This document shows, piece by piece, positions 1-8,613 of a DNA stretch of 64,000 nt (positions are counted from its first letter, which is position 1; the number at the start of each line of letters is the position of its first letter). The notes beneath the pieces were generated by a model, which was not told the DNA's origin, did not search any database, and saw only the letters and a list, made by a program, of their open reading frames with translations. Source of the DNA: Chitinophagaceae bacterium 26-R-25 (lineage in GTDB: Bacteria; Bacteroidota; Bacteroidia; Chitinophagales; Chitinophagaceae); NCBI GenBank assembly GCA_029906195.1, contig JARWSJ010000001.1:2666001-2730000 (forward strand). The letters are read 5' to 3'. The position numbers and the translations under genes are program-made.

Positions 1-612
1 TATATCGAGCGGCACATAGCGGTACTTATCATCAGGGCTTGGAATTTTTATTCCGTTTACCAGTGTGTAATTGTAGCGTTTATCCATTCCACGAAGGATC
101 GCATATTGTCCGTCGCCATTGCTGTTTCTTTCGATGGATACTCCTGAAATACGCTGTACTACATTTGCAACGGTCATGTCAGGAGAAACTTCAATCGCCC
201 TGGCAGACATAATGTTCATTACCTGGTTGGCGTTGCGCTCAAGGCTTCTTGCTCCCGTTTCTCCGTTTTTATCTTTTGCAGCAGTTACAATTACGCTGCT
301 TAGTGTAGTACTCGAAGTACTTAGTTCTATATTAAGAGATTGGACACCATCGTTTGTCACTTCCAATTTTTGGGAGGCCATTTGATATCCTACCATTGAA
401 AACTGCAGGTTGTAATTTCCGGCAGGGACATTTTTTATAGTAAAGCTTCCATCCAAACCTGTTACGCCGGTGTAATGAGTTGCTTCAATTTGAACAACCG
501 CTCCGGTTAAAACCTCTCCGGTTTCATGGGAAACGATCCGGCCTTTGATTACGCCGGCGAATGAGGTTAGTGAAAAGGTCGTTAGAAATAGTAAGAAAAA
601 AATTCTGCGCAT
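1..612 (-). CDS. TonB-dependent receptor, N-terminal part (partial)
   Basis: The first 204 residues of an outer-membrane TonB-dependent receptor; the rest lies beyond the left edge. Translation from the ATG at 612 gives a signal peptide (MRRIFFLLFLTTFSLTSFA), then a carboxypeptidase-regulatory-like beta-sandwich at about residues 22-105, then the start of the plug domain. Motifs typical of the plug are seen: VVQRISGVSIER, then ILRGMDKRYNYTLVNG. The receptor should import a siderophore or oligomer using TonB energy. It has no STN domain, so it is probably not tied to an anti-sigma pathway. Substrate cannot be inferred from this portion. No SusD partner is visible because the gene runs out of the window. 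Confidence 0.85.
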   Translation of the reverse strand, partial: MRRIFFLLFLTTFSLTSFAGVIKGRIVSHETGEVLTGAVVQIEATHYTGVTGLDGSFTIKNVPAGNYNLQFSMVGYQMASQKLEVTNDGVQSLNIELSTSSTTLSSVIVTAAKDKNGETGARSLERNANQVMNIMSARAIEVSPDMTVANVVQRISGVSIERNSNGDGQYAILRGMDKRYNYTLVNGIKIPSPDDKYRYVPLDI

Positions 613-877
613 AGTGCTTTTTGTTTGCCGCACAAAAGTGGATAAAGCGCCTTCGGAAATGAAGAAACAGGCATTAACAAATAGTGAACAACGTATACAA
701 CAGCGTGAACAGACGAGCAACAAATGTGAACACTGAGATATTAATCCGTTGAAAATCACCTGTTCTGTTCGTAACAAAAACGCCATTAAGTAATTATTAA
801 CTCGACTTGTAGCGTTACAGAATCGTTTTTTGCAACTGTAAAAGATTGGGGTTTTACTGCATGGATTCCTCGATTTA
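613..877. other. Upstream region of the receptor, no gene seen
   Basis: About 265 bases between the receptor start and the first long inverted repeat. Short open frames here are not protein-like. It should hold the receptor promoter, but I see no convincing TAnnTTTG element on the minus strand. Confidence 0.4.
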
Positions 878-1175
878 CCACTAAGACCCGTCCGACTGGA
901 TTCATCCGGGCTGGCACTTAGAGAACGAAGCATCACTAAGAAGGCGTGCTCTTTTTTACCACAGAGTGCGCAGAGATGCGAGCAACGAAACTATTGGCAA
1001 CACACGAAGGCACAGAGGAAACGGAGAAGTGTGCATCATTCTCCCGTTCGTCTATATCTCGAAATGACCAACTTGTTTGAATGTAACCCCCTCCTTTCCT
1101 CTGTGAAAAAAACTCAGGGAACTCTGTGGTTAAAAAGCTCTTAGTGAAACTTAGTGTCCTAAATGTTTCAGTGGC
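878..1175. repeat. Nested inverted repeat, CACTAAG/CACAGAG family, copy 1
   Basis: The outer arms are CCACTAAG-type words at 878-940 and their complement (TTAGTGAAACTTAGTG, then CAGTGG) at 1140-1175. The inner arms are ACCACAGAG and GGCACAGAGGAAACGGAG near 958-1028, with complement TCCTTTCCTCTGTG and ACTCTGTGGTTAAA near 1092-1133. The loop is about 60 bases. The same words recur at 7153-7230 and 8614-8894. Arms are degenerate, so several words are imperfect. Confidence 0.85.
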
Positions 1176-1202
1176 GAAGAAACCGTCGCCCGTTCGCAAA
1201 GC

Positions 1203-1234
1203 CTAATTCTTAATTCTTAATTTTTAATTCTTAT
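1203..1234. repeat. AATTAAGAATT-family repeat arm
   Basis: Tandem TAATTCTTAATTCTTAA words lie a few bases past the stop codon of the TPR/LuxR gene. Only one arm is present. The same words form full inverted repeats at 2961-3099 and 35893-36022. Confidence 0.7.
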
Positions 1235-1238
1235 TTGG

Positions 1239-2894
1239 CTAAAGCCCTTGTATATACGCGCTCAGGTTCTCCCCTTTGTCAAGGTTGAGTTTTTTACGAA
1301 GACGATAGCGCGTCACCCGTAAGCTGTCGGAAGAAATGCCTAGAAGAGTGGCAATGTCTGAAGAGTCAATATTCATTTTAAGAAGAGCGAGCAGACGCAA
1401 ATCATTTGCGGTAAGGTCATGGCAGATGCGCCTTACTCTTTCGAAGAAACTTTCATGCACCTGTTCGAAAATATTTCTGAATTCATCCCAGTGCTGGTCC
1501 TGGTTGAAACTCATATCGATTCTTTGTATCAATTGCTGTAACTGCTTTTTCTGGTCGCGTTTATCATCCTTCACCATTTTTTCCAATGAATCATGCAGTT
1601 CTTCCAGTAGCTGATTTTTCTGAATAACATGCAAAGTGTGTGCAGTCAGTTCTTTTGCCTTCATCTCAAGACTTTGTCGCAGTACATCCTCCTGTAACTG
1701 TTTGTTTTGCAGGTCAACTTCCATTAATTCACTGCGGGTCTTGAACATTTCCTGGTGCTGATGACGCAACAGTATCTCATTCTTTATCTTCAATCGCTGG
1801 CGGCTGATGATCAGAATGCTCATCAACACAAGCAGCACCACTACTATAACAGCGCAAATGGTTAATATGATAGTGTTACGGTGCTCAATACGCAGCTTTT
1901 CTATCTCCGCATTTTTCTTACCGACTTCATTCAGCACCTGCAGAAATGCGACCTGCTTGTTGTTTTCTTTTGAATAAATATCGAGCAGTGATTTACGACT
2001 AAGCTCGTGATAAATATAGGCACTGTCGTCGCGGCCCAATAAATGCCATGCTTTCGCCATATCCCGATACCCAGCGCTTAATTGATAACCTTCCCGCAAA
2101 CGTCCGGAATACTCAATGGCCTTTCTTGTCTGCACGAGCGAAGCCTGGTATCTTCCTGTCTTGCGCAAAATATCTCCAAGGTTGTTGAATATCTCTATTG
2201 AGCTTACCTGGTCATTTACCTTTTGATAAAGCTCCAGTGCATTGGCGTAATAATAGCCTGAAGAATCATATTGTTCGAGATCTTCAAAAATGCTACCCAT
2301 GTTTTCATAAATAGCAGCAATGCCGGTTTTATCCTTTGCATTGGTGTAGTGGTTCAGAGCAAGACGCTGGAAATAAAAAGCGCTGTCATACATCTGTCGC
2401 TTCTCATAGAGATGACCAATGTTGCCGTATGTAATGGCGAGTCCAGGATCTGAAGGATATTTTTTCAGTATTTCCAAAGCTAGATCAAATTGCTTGCGAG
2501 CATCATCCATTTGCTTGTTGTAATAATATAGTGTGCCTATATCATTTAGGTTGGATGCGTATAATTTTTTGTCGCCCTCATTCTTGAAAAGTTCTGCTGC
2601 CTGTAAATGAAGATCAAGTGATTGGGAGTAGTGACCGAGGTGGTAACATATCTGACCCATCTTCTGCAATGCACTGGCGGCGGCGGTTCTGTCCTTCTTT
2701 TCCATCGCTTGATTATAGGAGTTGCGAAGAAAAAGGAACATTGTATCCGGACGGCCGCTTTCATGTATATAGGCTTTATTCAGCTCACCATCGTACTCAA
2801 GTTGCGCGAAGCCGCGGCCCACGCTGAAGGTCATCAGCGTAAGTAAACAACAATGCAGTAAAATTGACCGTTTTTTTTCGAGAACCCTCTCCAT
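1239..2894 (-). CDS. TPR-containing membrane regulator with LuxR-type HTH
   Basis: 551 residues. A signal peptide or anchor at 1-31 precedes tetratricopeptide repeats over about 45-330, including LGHYSQSLDLHLQAAELF and KTGRYQASLVQTRKAIEY. One membrane segment follows near 345-370 (IILTICAVIVVVLLVLMSIL), then a long coiled coil to about 480 and a C-terminal helix-turn-helix (LTANDLRLLALLKMN, then SSDIATLLGISSDSLRVTRY). This TPR-TM-coil-HTH order is a common Bacteroidota regulator type that binds DNA while anchored in the inner membrane; its ligand is generally unknown. It is monocistronic here, with repeats on its 3' side. Target genes cannot be inferred. Confidence 0.85.
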   Translation of the reverse strand: MERVLEKKRSILLHCCLLTLMTFSVGRGFAQLEYDGELNKAYIHESGRPDTMFLFLRNSYNQAMEKKDRTAAASALQKMGQICYHLGHYSQSLDLHLQAAELFKNEGDKKLYASNLNDIGTLYYYNKQMDDARKQFDLALEILKKYPSDPGLAITYGNIGHLYEKRQMYDSAFYFQRLALNHYTNAKDKTGIAAIYENMGSIFEDLEQYDSSGYYYANALELYQKVNDQVSSIEIFNNLGDILRKTGRYQASLVQTRKAIEYSGRLREGYQLSAGYRDMAKAWHLLGRDDSAYIYHELSRKSLLDIYSKENNKQVAFLQVLNEVGKKNAEIEKLRIEHRNTIILTICAVIVVVLLVLMSILIISRQRLKIKNEILLRHQHQEMFKTRSELMEVDLQNKQLQEDVLRQSLEMKAKELTAHTLHVIQKNQLLEELHDSLEKMVKDDKRDQKKQLQQLIQRIDMSFNQDQHWDEFRNIFEQVHESFFERVRRICHDLTANDLRLLALLKMNIDSSDIATLLGISSDSLRVTRYRLRKKLNLDKGENLSAYIQGL

Positions 2895-2960
2895 ACAGTT
2901 TTCCGTTGCAGCGGCAAAGAAAAGGGTTCAATGTTAAGTAATTGTAAAGTCGAGAACTAT

Positions 2961-3099
2961 CAATTAAGAATTAGGAATTAGGAATTAAGAATTCTTTACG
3001 TGTAGCAGGATTTCAGATCGCAGACTTTTTTTGTTTGAACGAACAAATGTGCTGCTTCGCCAAAACAATTCTTAATTCCTAATTCCTAATTCTTAATTG
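2961..3099. repeat. Inverted repeat, AATTAAGAATT/GGAATTAGG family
   Basis: The left arm at 2961-2992 (AATTAAGAATTAGGAATTAG and so on) is the near-exact complement of the right arm at 3067-3099, around a loop of about 75 bases. The right arm contains the TAA stop codon of the CHAD gene at 3093-3095. Confidence 0.9.
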
Positions 3100-3914
3100 T
3101 TCCTAGTCGCGGCTTGGAGATTAATATGATTCAGCCGATTCTGAATCTGTTTCTTCAATTTCCGCTTTTGCTGGAATAGATTGTACTTGAAATTTTCCAT
3201 GGCAGCAGAGCCATTTTGCGTTGGCTGTTCTATGCGGGTACCTACATGCAGTATGTCCAGGAACACCCTGGTATCCTGGAAGTCGCCAAGCATTTCTGTG
3301 AGAGATTTTATTTTGTCCTGCGTGCGCAGTGCAATGGGCATGGCAGAAGTGGCATTCTTCTCAATTTGGGGCCATGTATAGGTAAAGTCTTTCAAAATTT
3401 TTCTTACACTGTGCAATGCATTGTCGGAAAAGTCGATGCTTCCCTGCGACTGCATTTCTGATAATTTTTTACGTGCAAATTTTTTCACCGTTTTTTCGTC
3501 AACCACGGTGGTGATATGCTTCAGGACCTTCTTCGTTTTTATAACTTTCCTGCCCAGCGCATACTTGTCTGCTTTCTCCTTCCATCCATCCTCATCGAAA
3601 TGTAATTGCGTCAATGTGGCGAGCACGATGGCATCGTTAGGATTGGAGGCTTCTTTAGAAATTTTGTCGCGCAACAACTGAATATTGCGGATCATGCCCA
3701 CGCTATTGTAAAGGTCCTTAAGGCGGCGGGGCAATCTTATTTTTTCCTGGTGATCATTTTCGTTCAACAATCTGAATGTGGCTCTTATCTTCTTCACCTG
3801 CAATCTCAATTCATGAATATCTTTCATGTCAAACTTGTCCGCAAGTTTACCTTGCAGCTTGTTGATCTTCTCACATCTTTTTTCAATTGACTCTTCTATT
3901 GTTTTCTTTTTCAT
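3093..3914 (-). CDS. CHAD domain protein
   Basis: 273 residues made almost wholly of a CHAD (conserved histidine alpha-helical) domain. The first helix carries the hallmark IHELRLQVKKIRATFRLL at about residues 32-49. A second set of conserved residues appears as HSVRKILKDFTY, followed by LTEMLGDFQDTRVFLDIL. CHAD domains bind inorganic polyphosphate through basic helices; this protein is lysine- and arginine-rich throughout, as expected. No CYTH/triphosphatase domain is fused or adjacent, so it is a stand-alone CHAD protein. There is no signal peptide, so it is cytoplasmic. The stop codon comes from the flanking repeat. Confidence 0.85.
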   Translation of the reverse strand: MKKKTIEESIEKRCEKINKLQGKLADKFDMKDIHELRLQVKKIRATFRLLNENDHQEKIRLPRRLKDLYNSVGMIRNIQLLRDKISKEASNPNDAIVLATLTQLHFDEDGWKEKADKYALGRKVIKTKKVLKHITTVVDEKTVKKFARKKLSEMQSQGSIDFSDNALHSVRKILKDFTYTWPQIEKNATSAMPIALRTQDKIKSLTEMLGDFQDTRVFLDILHVGTRIEQPTQNGSAAMENFKYNLFQQKRKLKKQIQNRLNHINLQAATRNN

Positions 3915-3974
3915 CCAGGGACTGTACTAATGATATTACAAACGAAACCGGTTTCTGTTCAACAACCTCTTCTT

Positions 3975-4139
3975 TAACCGCAAAGAACGCGAAGATTGCG
4001 CAAAGGAAATAAGTTTTAAATCCGCTACTTTAAAGTTACTGAAGAAAACTTATTCTAGTTGTCCTCTCTTCAAGCCTTCTATTAACGCTTACCTATGCCT
4101 TCGCTTCCTTTGCGCAACCTTTGTGCCCTTTACGGTTAA
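3975..4139. repeat. Inverted repeat, GCGCAAAGG family
   Basis: The left arm TAACCGCAAAGAACGCGAAG, then TTGCGCAAAGG (3975-4006), pairs with the right arm CTTCGCTTCCTTTGCGCAAC through TTTACGGTTA (4099-4139). The loop is about 90 bases. The right end contains the stop codon of the monooxygenase gene. Confidence 0.85.
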
Positions 4140-5173
4140 TCTTGGCCCAGCGCCTTCTTTACCGCCGGCGCAACCACCGTTCCAAATAACTCGATCGACT
4201 TCATTACCTGCGCATGTGGCATGGTGCCAACGGTCATTTGTATGAGGAAGCGATCCATTTTGAAAATTTCATGTTCATACAAAATTTTATCAATCACCTG
4301 TTGCGGACTTCCCAACACCAGCGCTCCTTCCGGCGAACGCATATAGTCATATTGTTCCCTTGTCATTCCCTGCCAGCCGCGCTCCTGGCCAATTTTCGAC
4401 ATCAAATAAGCATAGGACGGATAAAATTCATCGGCTGCTTGCTGAGAGGTTTCAGCGACATAGCCATGCTGATTGATGCAAACTTTCAGCTTCGCCGGAT
4501 CCTGGTTTGCTTTCGCGCCGCTCTTTCTGTACAATTCAACAAGCGGACCAAAATGATGTGGTGCGCCGCCAATAATTGCAACCGCCAAAGGCAATCCAAG
4601 GTTAGCGGCCCTCACGACAGATGCCGGTGTTCCTCCCACTGCAATCCAAATGGGAAGCTGCTCATGATAGGGTCTTGGGTACACGCCAAGATTGGTGATC
4701 GCCGCACGGTGCTTGCCTTTCCACGAAACTTTTTCACTTTTGTTTATTGCTAAGAGCAGCTCAAGTTTTTCGGTAAACAGTTCATCATAATCTTCGAGAT
4801 CGTAACCAAAGAGAGGAAACGATTCGATAAACGAACCACGACCGGCCATGATCTCGGCCCTGCCTTTTGATAACAGATCAACCGTTGCAAAGTCCTGGAA
4901 CACGCGAACGGGATCATCTGAACTCAGCACTGTCACTGCACTGGAAAGCTTTATCCGTTCTGTTCTTGCTGCGGCGGCGGCCAATACAGTTGCTGGTGAC
5001 GACACCAAAAAATCCGGCCGATGATGCTCTCCTATTGCGAATACATCGAGTCCCACTTGCTCAGTTAATTCCACTTCTTCCATCAGGTCTTTCATTCGCT
5101 GAAACGGGTCTCTCACTTTTCCTGTCGTCAAGTCCGGTGTGTTTTCTACAAATGTGCAAAGGCCAAGTTCCAT
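4136..5173 (-). CDS. LLM-class flavin-dependent oxidoreductase
   Basis: 345 residues of the bacterial luciferase-like (F420/FMN) TIM-barrel family. Conserved pieces include the N-terminal [25 protein letters not shown] near residue 46, [37 protein letters not shown], and [20 protein letters not shown] in the second half. These proteins use reduced flavin from a partner reductase to oxidise small organic substrates. No partner reductase is adjacent; a flavin reductase lies at 9858 but in another transcription unit. The substrate is not predictable. There is no signal peptide. The TAA stop lies in the GCGCAAAGG repeat. Confidence 0.88.
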   Translation of the reverse strand: MELGLCTFVENTPDLTTGKVRDPFQRMKDLMEEVELTEQVGLDVFAIGEHHRPDFLVSSPATVLAAAAARTERIKLSSAVTVLSSDDPVRVFQDFATVDLLSKGRAEIMAGRGSFIESFPLFGYDLEDYDELFTEKLELLLAINKSEKVSWKGKHRAAITNLGVYPRPYHEQLPIWIAVGGTPASVVRAANLGLPLAVAIIGGAPHHFGPLVELYRKSGAKANQDPAKLKVCINQHGYVAETSQQAADEFYPSYAYLMSKIGQERGWQGMTREQYDYMRSPEGALVLGSPQQVIDKILYEHEIFKMDRFLIQMTVGTMPHAQVMKSIELFGTVVAPAVKKALGQD

Positions 5174-5220
5174 TGTATGATCGTTTATCTGTTACTAATG
5201 TTGATTGCTATTTCGAATGT

Positions 5221-5228
5221 CAAACTTA
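5221..5228 (-). promoter_or_regulatory. Possible -7 element for the monooxygenase gene
   Basis: On the minus strand TAAGTTTG matches the Bacteroidota TAnnTTTG -7 consensus, 48 bases upstream of the ATG. No clear TTTG -33 element is present, so this is tentative. Confidence 0.35.
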
Positions 5229-5261
5229 AAACAATTGTTGAATAGAATTTGTGGTGCTACA

Positions 5262-5285
5262 GGAGACGCCACATGTGGCGTCTCC
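5262..5285. repeat. Perfect palindrome, GAGACGCC family
   Basis: A 24-base perfect palindrome built on GGAGACGCCACA and its complement. The GAGACGC word recurs in inverted repeats at 11923-12037 and 37766-37862. Confidence 0.8.
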
Positions 5286-5302
5286 ACGGCGTGACCGAAT
5301 TT

Positions 5303-5332
5303 TCTAATTCCCAATTCCTAATGCCTAATTGC
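5303..5332. repeat. AATTAGG-family repeat arm
   Basis: TAATTCCCAATTCCTAATGC-type words. On the minus strand this arm encodes the last residues and the stop codon of the ABC exporter. Confidence 0.7.
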
Positions 5333-7072
5333 TCGTCTCTCGCCCACTTGCTGCCTCCACATTGCATAATACAGCCCTTTCTGTAGCAGCAATTCGTCAT
5401 GCGTGCCCACTTCCACCACTTTTCCTTTCTCAAGCACGTAAATAACATCCGCGTGCATGATGGTGGAAAGGCGATGCGCAATCAAAATAGTGATCTGTTC
5501 GCGAGTAGCGGAAATTTCTCGGATGGTGTTCGAAATATCTTCTTCAGTTAAAGAATCAAGGGCAGAGGTGGCTTCGTCAAAGATCAGCAATCTCGGATTG
5601 CGCAACAACGCACGGGCAATGGATATCCTTTGTTTTTCACCGCCGGAAAGCTTCATGCCGCCTTCTCCGAGAATGGTATCGATGCCATGTGAAGATCGCT
5701 TGAGCAGTTGTGTTGCAGAAGCTTTGTGCAACGCTTCTAAAATATCATCGTCCGTGGCATCAGGATTTACCATTTTCAAATTGTCTTTTATGCTGCCAGC
5801 AAACAGTTGCGTGTCCTGCGTTACAAAACCGATCTGCCTGCGCAAAGCATTGTACCGGATTTCATTGGACGACTCATTATTGAAATAGATATTGCCGCCG
5901 ATCGGTCGGTATAAACCAACAAGCAGCTTCACTAATGTTGACTTTCCTGAACCTGAAGGGCCAACAAACGCAATGGTTTGGCCGGTTCGCACATCAAATG
6001 AAATGTCATCTATCGCATTGTAGTTCGCGGTCTTGTGACGGAATACCACATCTTCAAAACGCAGTTCCTGCAAGGGTCCTATCTCGATAGGATTCTCTGG
6101 ACGTTGTTCTACCGTTTTATGCATCAATACATCAAAGCTGTTAATAGAAGCTTCTACTTCACGATACTGAAGTATGATATTTCCCAAATCCTGCAGTGGC
6201 CCGAAAATAGTGGTGGAGATAAATTGCATCGCAATCAGCTCACCGGTGCTTAGCACTTTTCTAAAAATGAGCCAAAGCAAAATGAACAATATCGATTGGC
6301 GCAAAAGGTTGAGCGTTGTGCCCTGCATGAATGACAGTGAGCGAACTTTTTTCACTTTCACCATCTCGAGGTCAAATATTTTCTGCGTCTGCACACGCAA
6401 CCTTCTTATTTCAGGAAAAGTAAGTCCAAGGCTTTTCACCAGTTCTATATTGCGCAGGCTCTCTGTTATTACACCGGCCATGCTGTTTGTCTCACGATTG
6501 ATCGAGCGTTGAACAGTTTTTATCTTTTTAGAAAGTAACCCTGTCAACGACCCAAGCACCAATATGCCGATGACAAACACTGGAATTAGCATCCAGTTTT
6601 TGGTAATGCTGTACCAGATAAGGAATCCAATGCCTACTATGGAAGAAAACAATACGTTGATAAAGGAAGTAACAAATCTCTCGGTGTCTGTTTTTACCTT
6701 CTGCAAAACGGATAATGTTTCGCCGCTTCTGCTTTCTTCAAACTCCTGGAAAGATAAGCGCAAGGTTTGCCGAAGGCCATCATTAAATATTTGCATTCCG
6801 AAGCGGGCCACTGCGAGCCTCGTGGTGTATTCCTGGAAAGCCTTTGCCAGTCGTGCCAACAAGGCAATTGCAACTGCAAGGATCAGCCAGAACGAAACAC
6901 CTCTTACCAATTCACCTTCGGGCATGCTGGTTTTATTGTTGGCGTAGTTGTCGATGATCTTACCAAAGATCACCGGATCGATCAAACTAAGCAACTGCGC
7001 TACTGCAGCCAATATCAATGACACAAAAATGAGAGAGCGGTGTGGCTGAAGGTATTTCCATAAAATTCGCAT
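5318..7072 (-). CDS. ABC transporter, fused permease and ATPase
   Basis: 584 residues, a type-IV half-exporter. The N-terminal six-helix membrane domain (about 1-315) is followed by a nucleotide-binding domain with Walker A GPSGSGKST near residue 370, signature LSGGEKQR near 472, Walker B LLIFDEATSALD near 494-505 and the H-loop IAHRLST near 530. It would work as a homodimer, exporting lipid, peptide or drug from the inner membrane; the substrate cannot be told. The last residues (AIRH) and the TAG are encoded by the AATTAGG repeat, so the native C terminus may have been slightly rewritten. It is a single gene, with no second half-transporter next to it. Confidence 0.92.
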   Translation of the reverse strand: MRILWKYLQPHRSLIFVSLILAAVAQLLSLIDPVIFGKIIDNYANNKTSMPEGELVRGVSFWLILAVAIALLARLAKAFQEYTTRLAVARFGMQIFNDGLRQTLRLSFQEFEESRSGETLSVLQKVKTDTERFVTSFINVLFSSIVGIGFLIWYSITKNWMLIPVFVIGILVLGSLTGLLSKKIKTVQRSINRETNSMAGVITESLRNIELVKSLGLTFPEIRRLRVQTQKIFDLEMVKVKKVRSLSFMQGTTLNLLRQSILFILLWLIFRKVLSTGELIAMQFISTTIFGPLQDLGNIILQYREVEASINSFDVLMHKTVEQRPENPIEIGPLQELRFEDVVFRHKTANYNAIDDISFDVRTGQTIAFVGPSGSGKSTLVKLLVGLYRPIGGNIYFNNESSNEIRYNALRRQIGFVTQDTQLFAGSIKDNLKMVNPDATDDDILEALHKASATQLLKRSSHGIDTILGEGGMKLSGGEKQRISIARALLRNPRLLIFDEATSALDSLTEEDISNTIREISATREQITILIAHRLSTIMHADVIYVLEKGKVVEVGTHDELLLQKGLYYAMWRQQVGERRAIRH

Positions 7073-7152
7073 AGACTAAAAATAACAAAAACCAGTCCAC
7101 TCGGTTTGAATATTTTGTTTTTAGCGAATGTTCTAGTTATACTCTGATACTT

Positions 7153-7230
7153 ACCACTAAGACACTAAGGCCACTAAGTTGCACTAAGGGCTCTCTTAGT
7201 GAGGCTTTGTGTCCTTAGTGCCTTAGTGGT
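7153..7230. repeat. Inverted repeat, CACTAAGG family, copy 2
   Basis: The left arm ACCACTAAGACACTAAGGCC, then ACTAAG (7153-7191), pairs with the right arm CTTAGTGAGGC, then GTCCTTAGTGCCTTAGTGGT (to 7230), with a loop of only a few bases. It lies in the divergent gap between the ABC exporter and the antiporter. Confidence 0.9.
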
Positions 7231-7280
7231 GAATGAGAGTATTCACTATAACAATGTTCGTTCCTTTTTCAAAATAACCC

Positions 7281-7289
7281 TATACTTGC
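7281..7289 (+). promoter_or_regulatory. Possible -7 element for the antiporter gene
   Basis: TATACTTGC differs at one position from TAnnTTTGY and lies about 70 bases upstream of the ATG. The -33 region is not convincing. Confidence 0.3.
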
Positions 7290-7294
7290 ATTAC

Positions 7295-7348
7295 AAAAAG
7301 TAAAACAATCAAGCACTCTTTTTACTTTTTAATTTTGATTTTTTACTT
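7295..7348. repeat. AAAAAGTAAAA/TTTTTACTTTTT repeat
   Basis: Short inverted arms (AAAAAGTAAAA, then TTTTTACTTTTTAATTTTGA) related to the TTTTGACTTTTGA repeats near 24600 and 49660. It lies just before the antiporter start codon. Confidence 0.55.
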
Positions 7349-7359
7349 AGCACAACACC

Positions 7360-8613
7360 ATGGAGAATTATACAATCGTAATCTTTATAATGGCCATCAT
7401 GATCGGGCTGTCGGCTTTTGCAGATAGGATCAAGCTGCCCTATCCCATTCTTCTGATCAGTGCAGGTATTGCGATTGGGTTTATTCCAGACTTGCCCAAT
7501 ATAGAACTCAATCCCGAAGTTGTTTTTTTGATTTTTCTTCCTCCTCTTTTATACGATGCGGCCTTTAATATTTCGTTTAAAGAATTCAGGACGCATGTTA
7601 ATACCATCGGTTCTCTTGCAACAGGATTGGTATTTATCACAGCTACGGGCATTGCGGTGATCACTCACTATCTGATTCCCGGCATGAGCTGGCCGTTGTC
7701 ATTTGTACTTGGCGCCATCCTTTCTGCAACAGATGCAGTGGCGGCAATTAGTATTACCAAGGGTTTGGGGCTCTCCCACAAAACTGTTACGATACTGGAA
7801 GGCGAAAGCCTTGTGAACGATGCTTCTGCATTGGTGGCTTACCAACTTGCTGTAGCGGCAGTTACAGGCACCGCCTTTGTAATTTGGAAAGCATCTTTAC
7901 AGTTTCTTATCCTGATGGGTGGCGGCATTCTGATTGGATTTGCAATGGGTAAATTGCTCGCCTTTATTTTGCAAAGGGTAAAAGATGATGCAATGGTTAC
8001 AATTGCCTTCATGTTGCTGATGCCATTCGTGACTTACCTTTTGGCTGAAACCCTGCATGTGTCAGGTGTTATGGCCGTTGTTATCTTGGGATTGAGCATT
8101 GCGAGATTCAGTAATAAAATTTTTCCCGACCAATTGAAGCAGCAATCAAAAAACATCTGGGACATTATCATCTTTCTTTTGAATGGACTGATCTTTATTC
8201 TCATCGGACTCGAGTTTCCATATGTTGTGCGAGGCATTGAGCCGCACCTGATCTTTCCTTATGTGTGCTATGCGATCGTGATAACCATTGTTACGCTTGG
8301 CATTCGCATGACGAGGGTTTACCTGCAACGTGTAAATCTGCAGCGTGCTTTTCGAAATCCGCGTGCAAGAATTTCAGAGGATGCATTGCTGGATGTGCCC
8401 ACCAGCATTATTATCAGCTGGGCCGGAATGAGGGGTATTGTGTCGCTGGCGATTGCTATTGGCTTGCCTACTACGCTGCAAAGTGGAGAACCATTTCCAC
8501 AACGGAGTGCCATTATATTTATTTCTGTTTTAGTAGTGTTGTTTACTTTGATTGGACAAGGTTTGACGCTGCCGTGGATTGTGAAGAAGCTGCGGAAGAG
8601 TGCTGCTCACTAG
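7360..8613 (+). CDS. Na+/H+ antiporter, CPA1 (NhaP-like) family
   Basis: 417 residues with about a dozen hydrophobic segments. The core motif SATDAVAA (Asp near residue 125) and EGESLVNDASAL (Asn-Asp at 153-154) are the ion-binding signatures of the CPA1 cation/proton antiporters. It should exchange cytoplasmic Na+ (or K+) for H+ in the inner membrane for pH and salt control. The protein ends soon after the last membrane helix, so it lacks the roughly 100-residue cytoplasmic tail found in many relatives of about 520 residues. The ATG at 7360 is the only good start. The TAG stop touches the first base of the following repeat. Confidence 0.9.
   Translation: MENYTIVIFIMAIMIGLSAFADRIKLPYPILLISAGIAIGFIPDLPNIELNPEVVFLIFLPPLLYDAAFNISFKEFRTHVNTIGSLATGLVFITATGIAVITHYLIPGMSWPLSFVLGAILSATDAVAAISITKGLGLSHKTVTILEGESLVNDASALVAYQLAVAAVTGTAFVIWKASLQFLILMGGGILIGFAMGKLLAFILQRVKDDAMVTIAFMLLMPFVTYLLAETLHVSGVMAVVILGLSIARFSNKIFPDQLKQQSKNIWDIIIFLLNGLIFILIGLEFPYVVRGIEPHLIFPYVCYAIVITIVTLGIRMTRVYLQRVNLQRAFRNPRARISEDALLDVPTSIIISWAGMRGIVSLAIAIGLPTTLQSGEPFPQRSAIIFISVLVVLFTLIGQGLTLPWIVKKLRKSAAH

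Noticed and set aside
936-1199. Open frame of 87 residues on the minus strand
   Set aside because: It lies within the nested CACTAAG/CACAGAG repeat and has no protein-like composition; the frame is a by-product of the repeat words.
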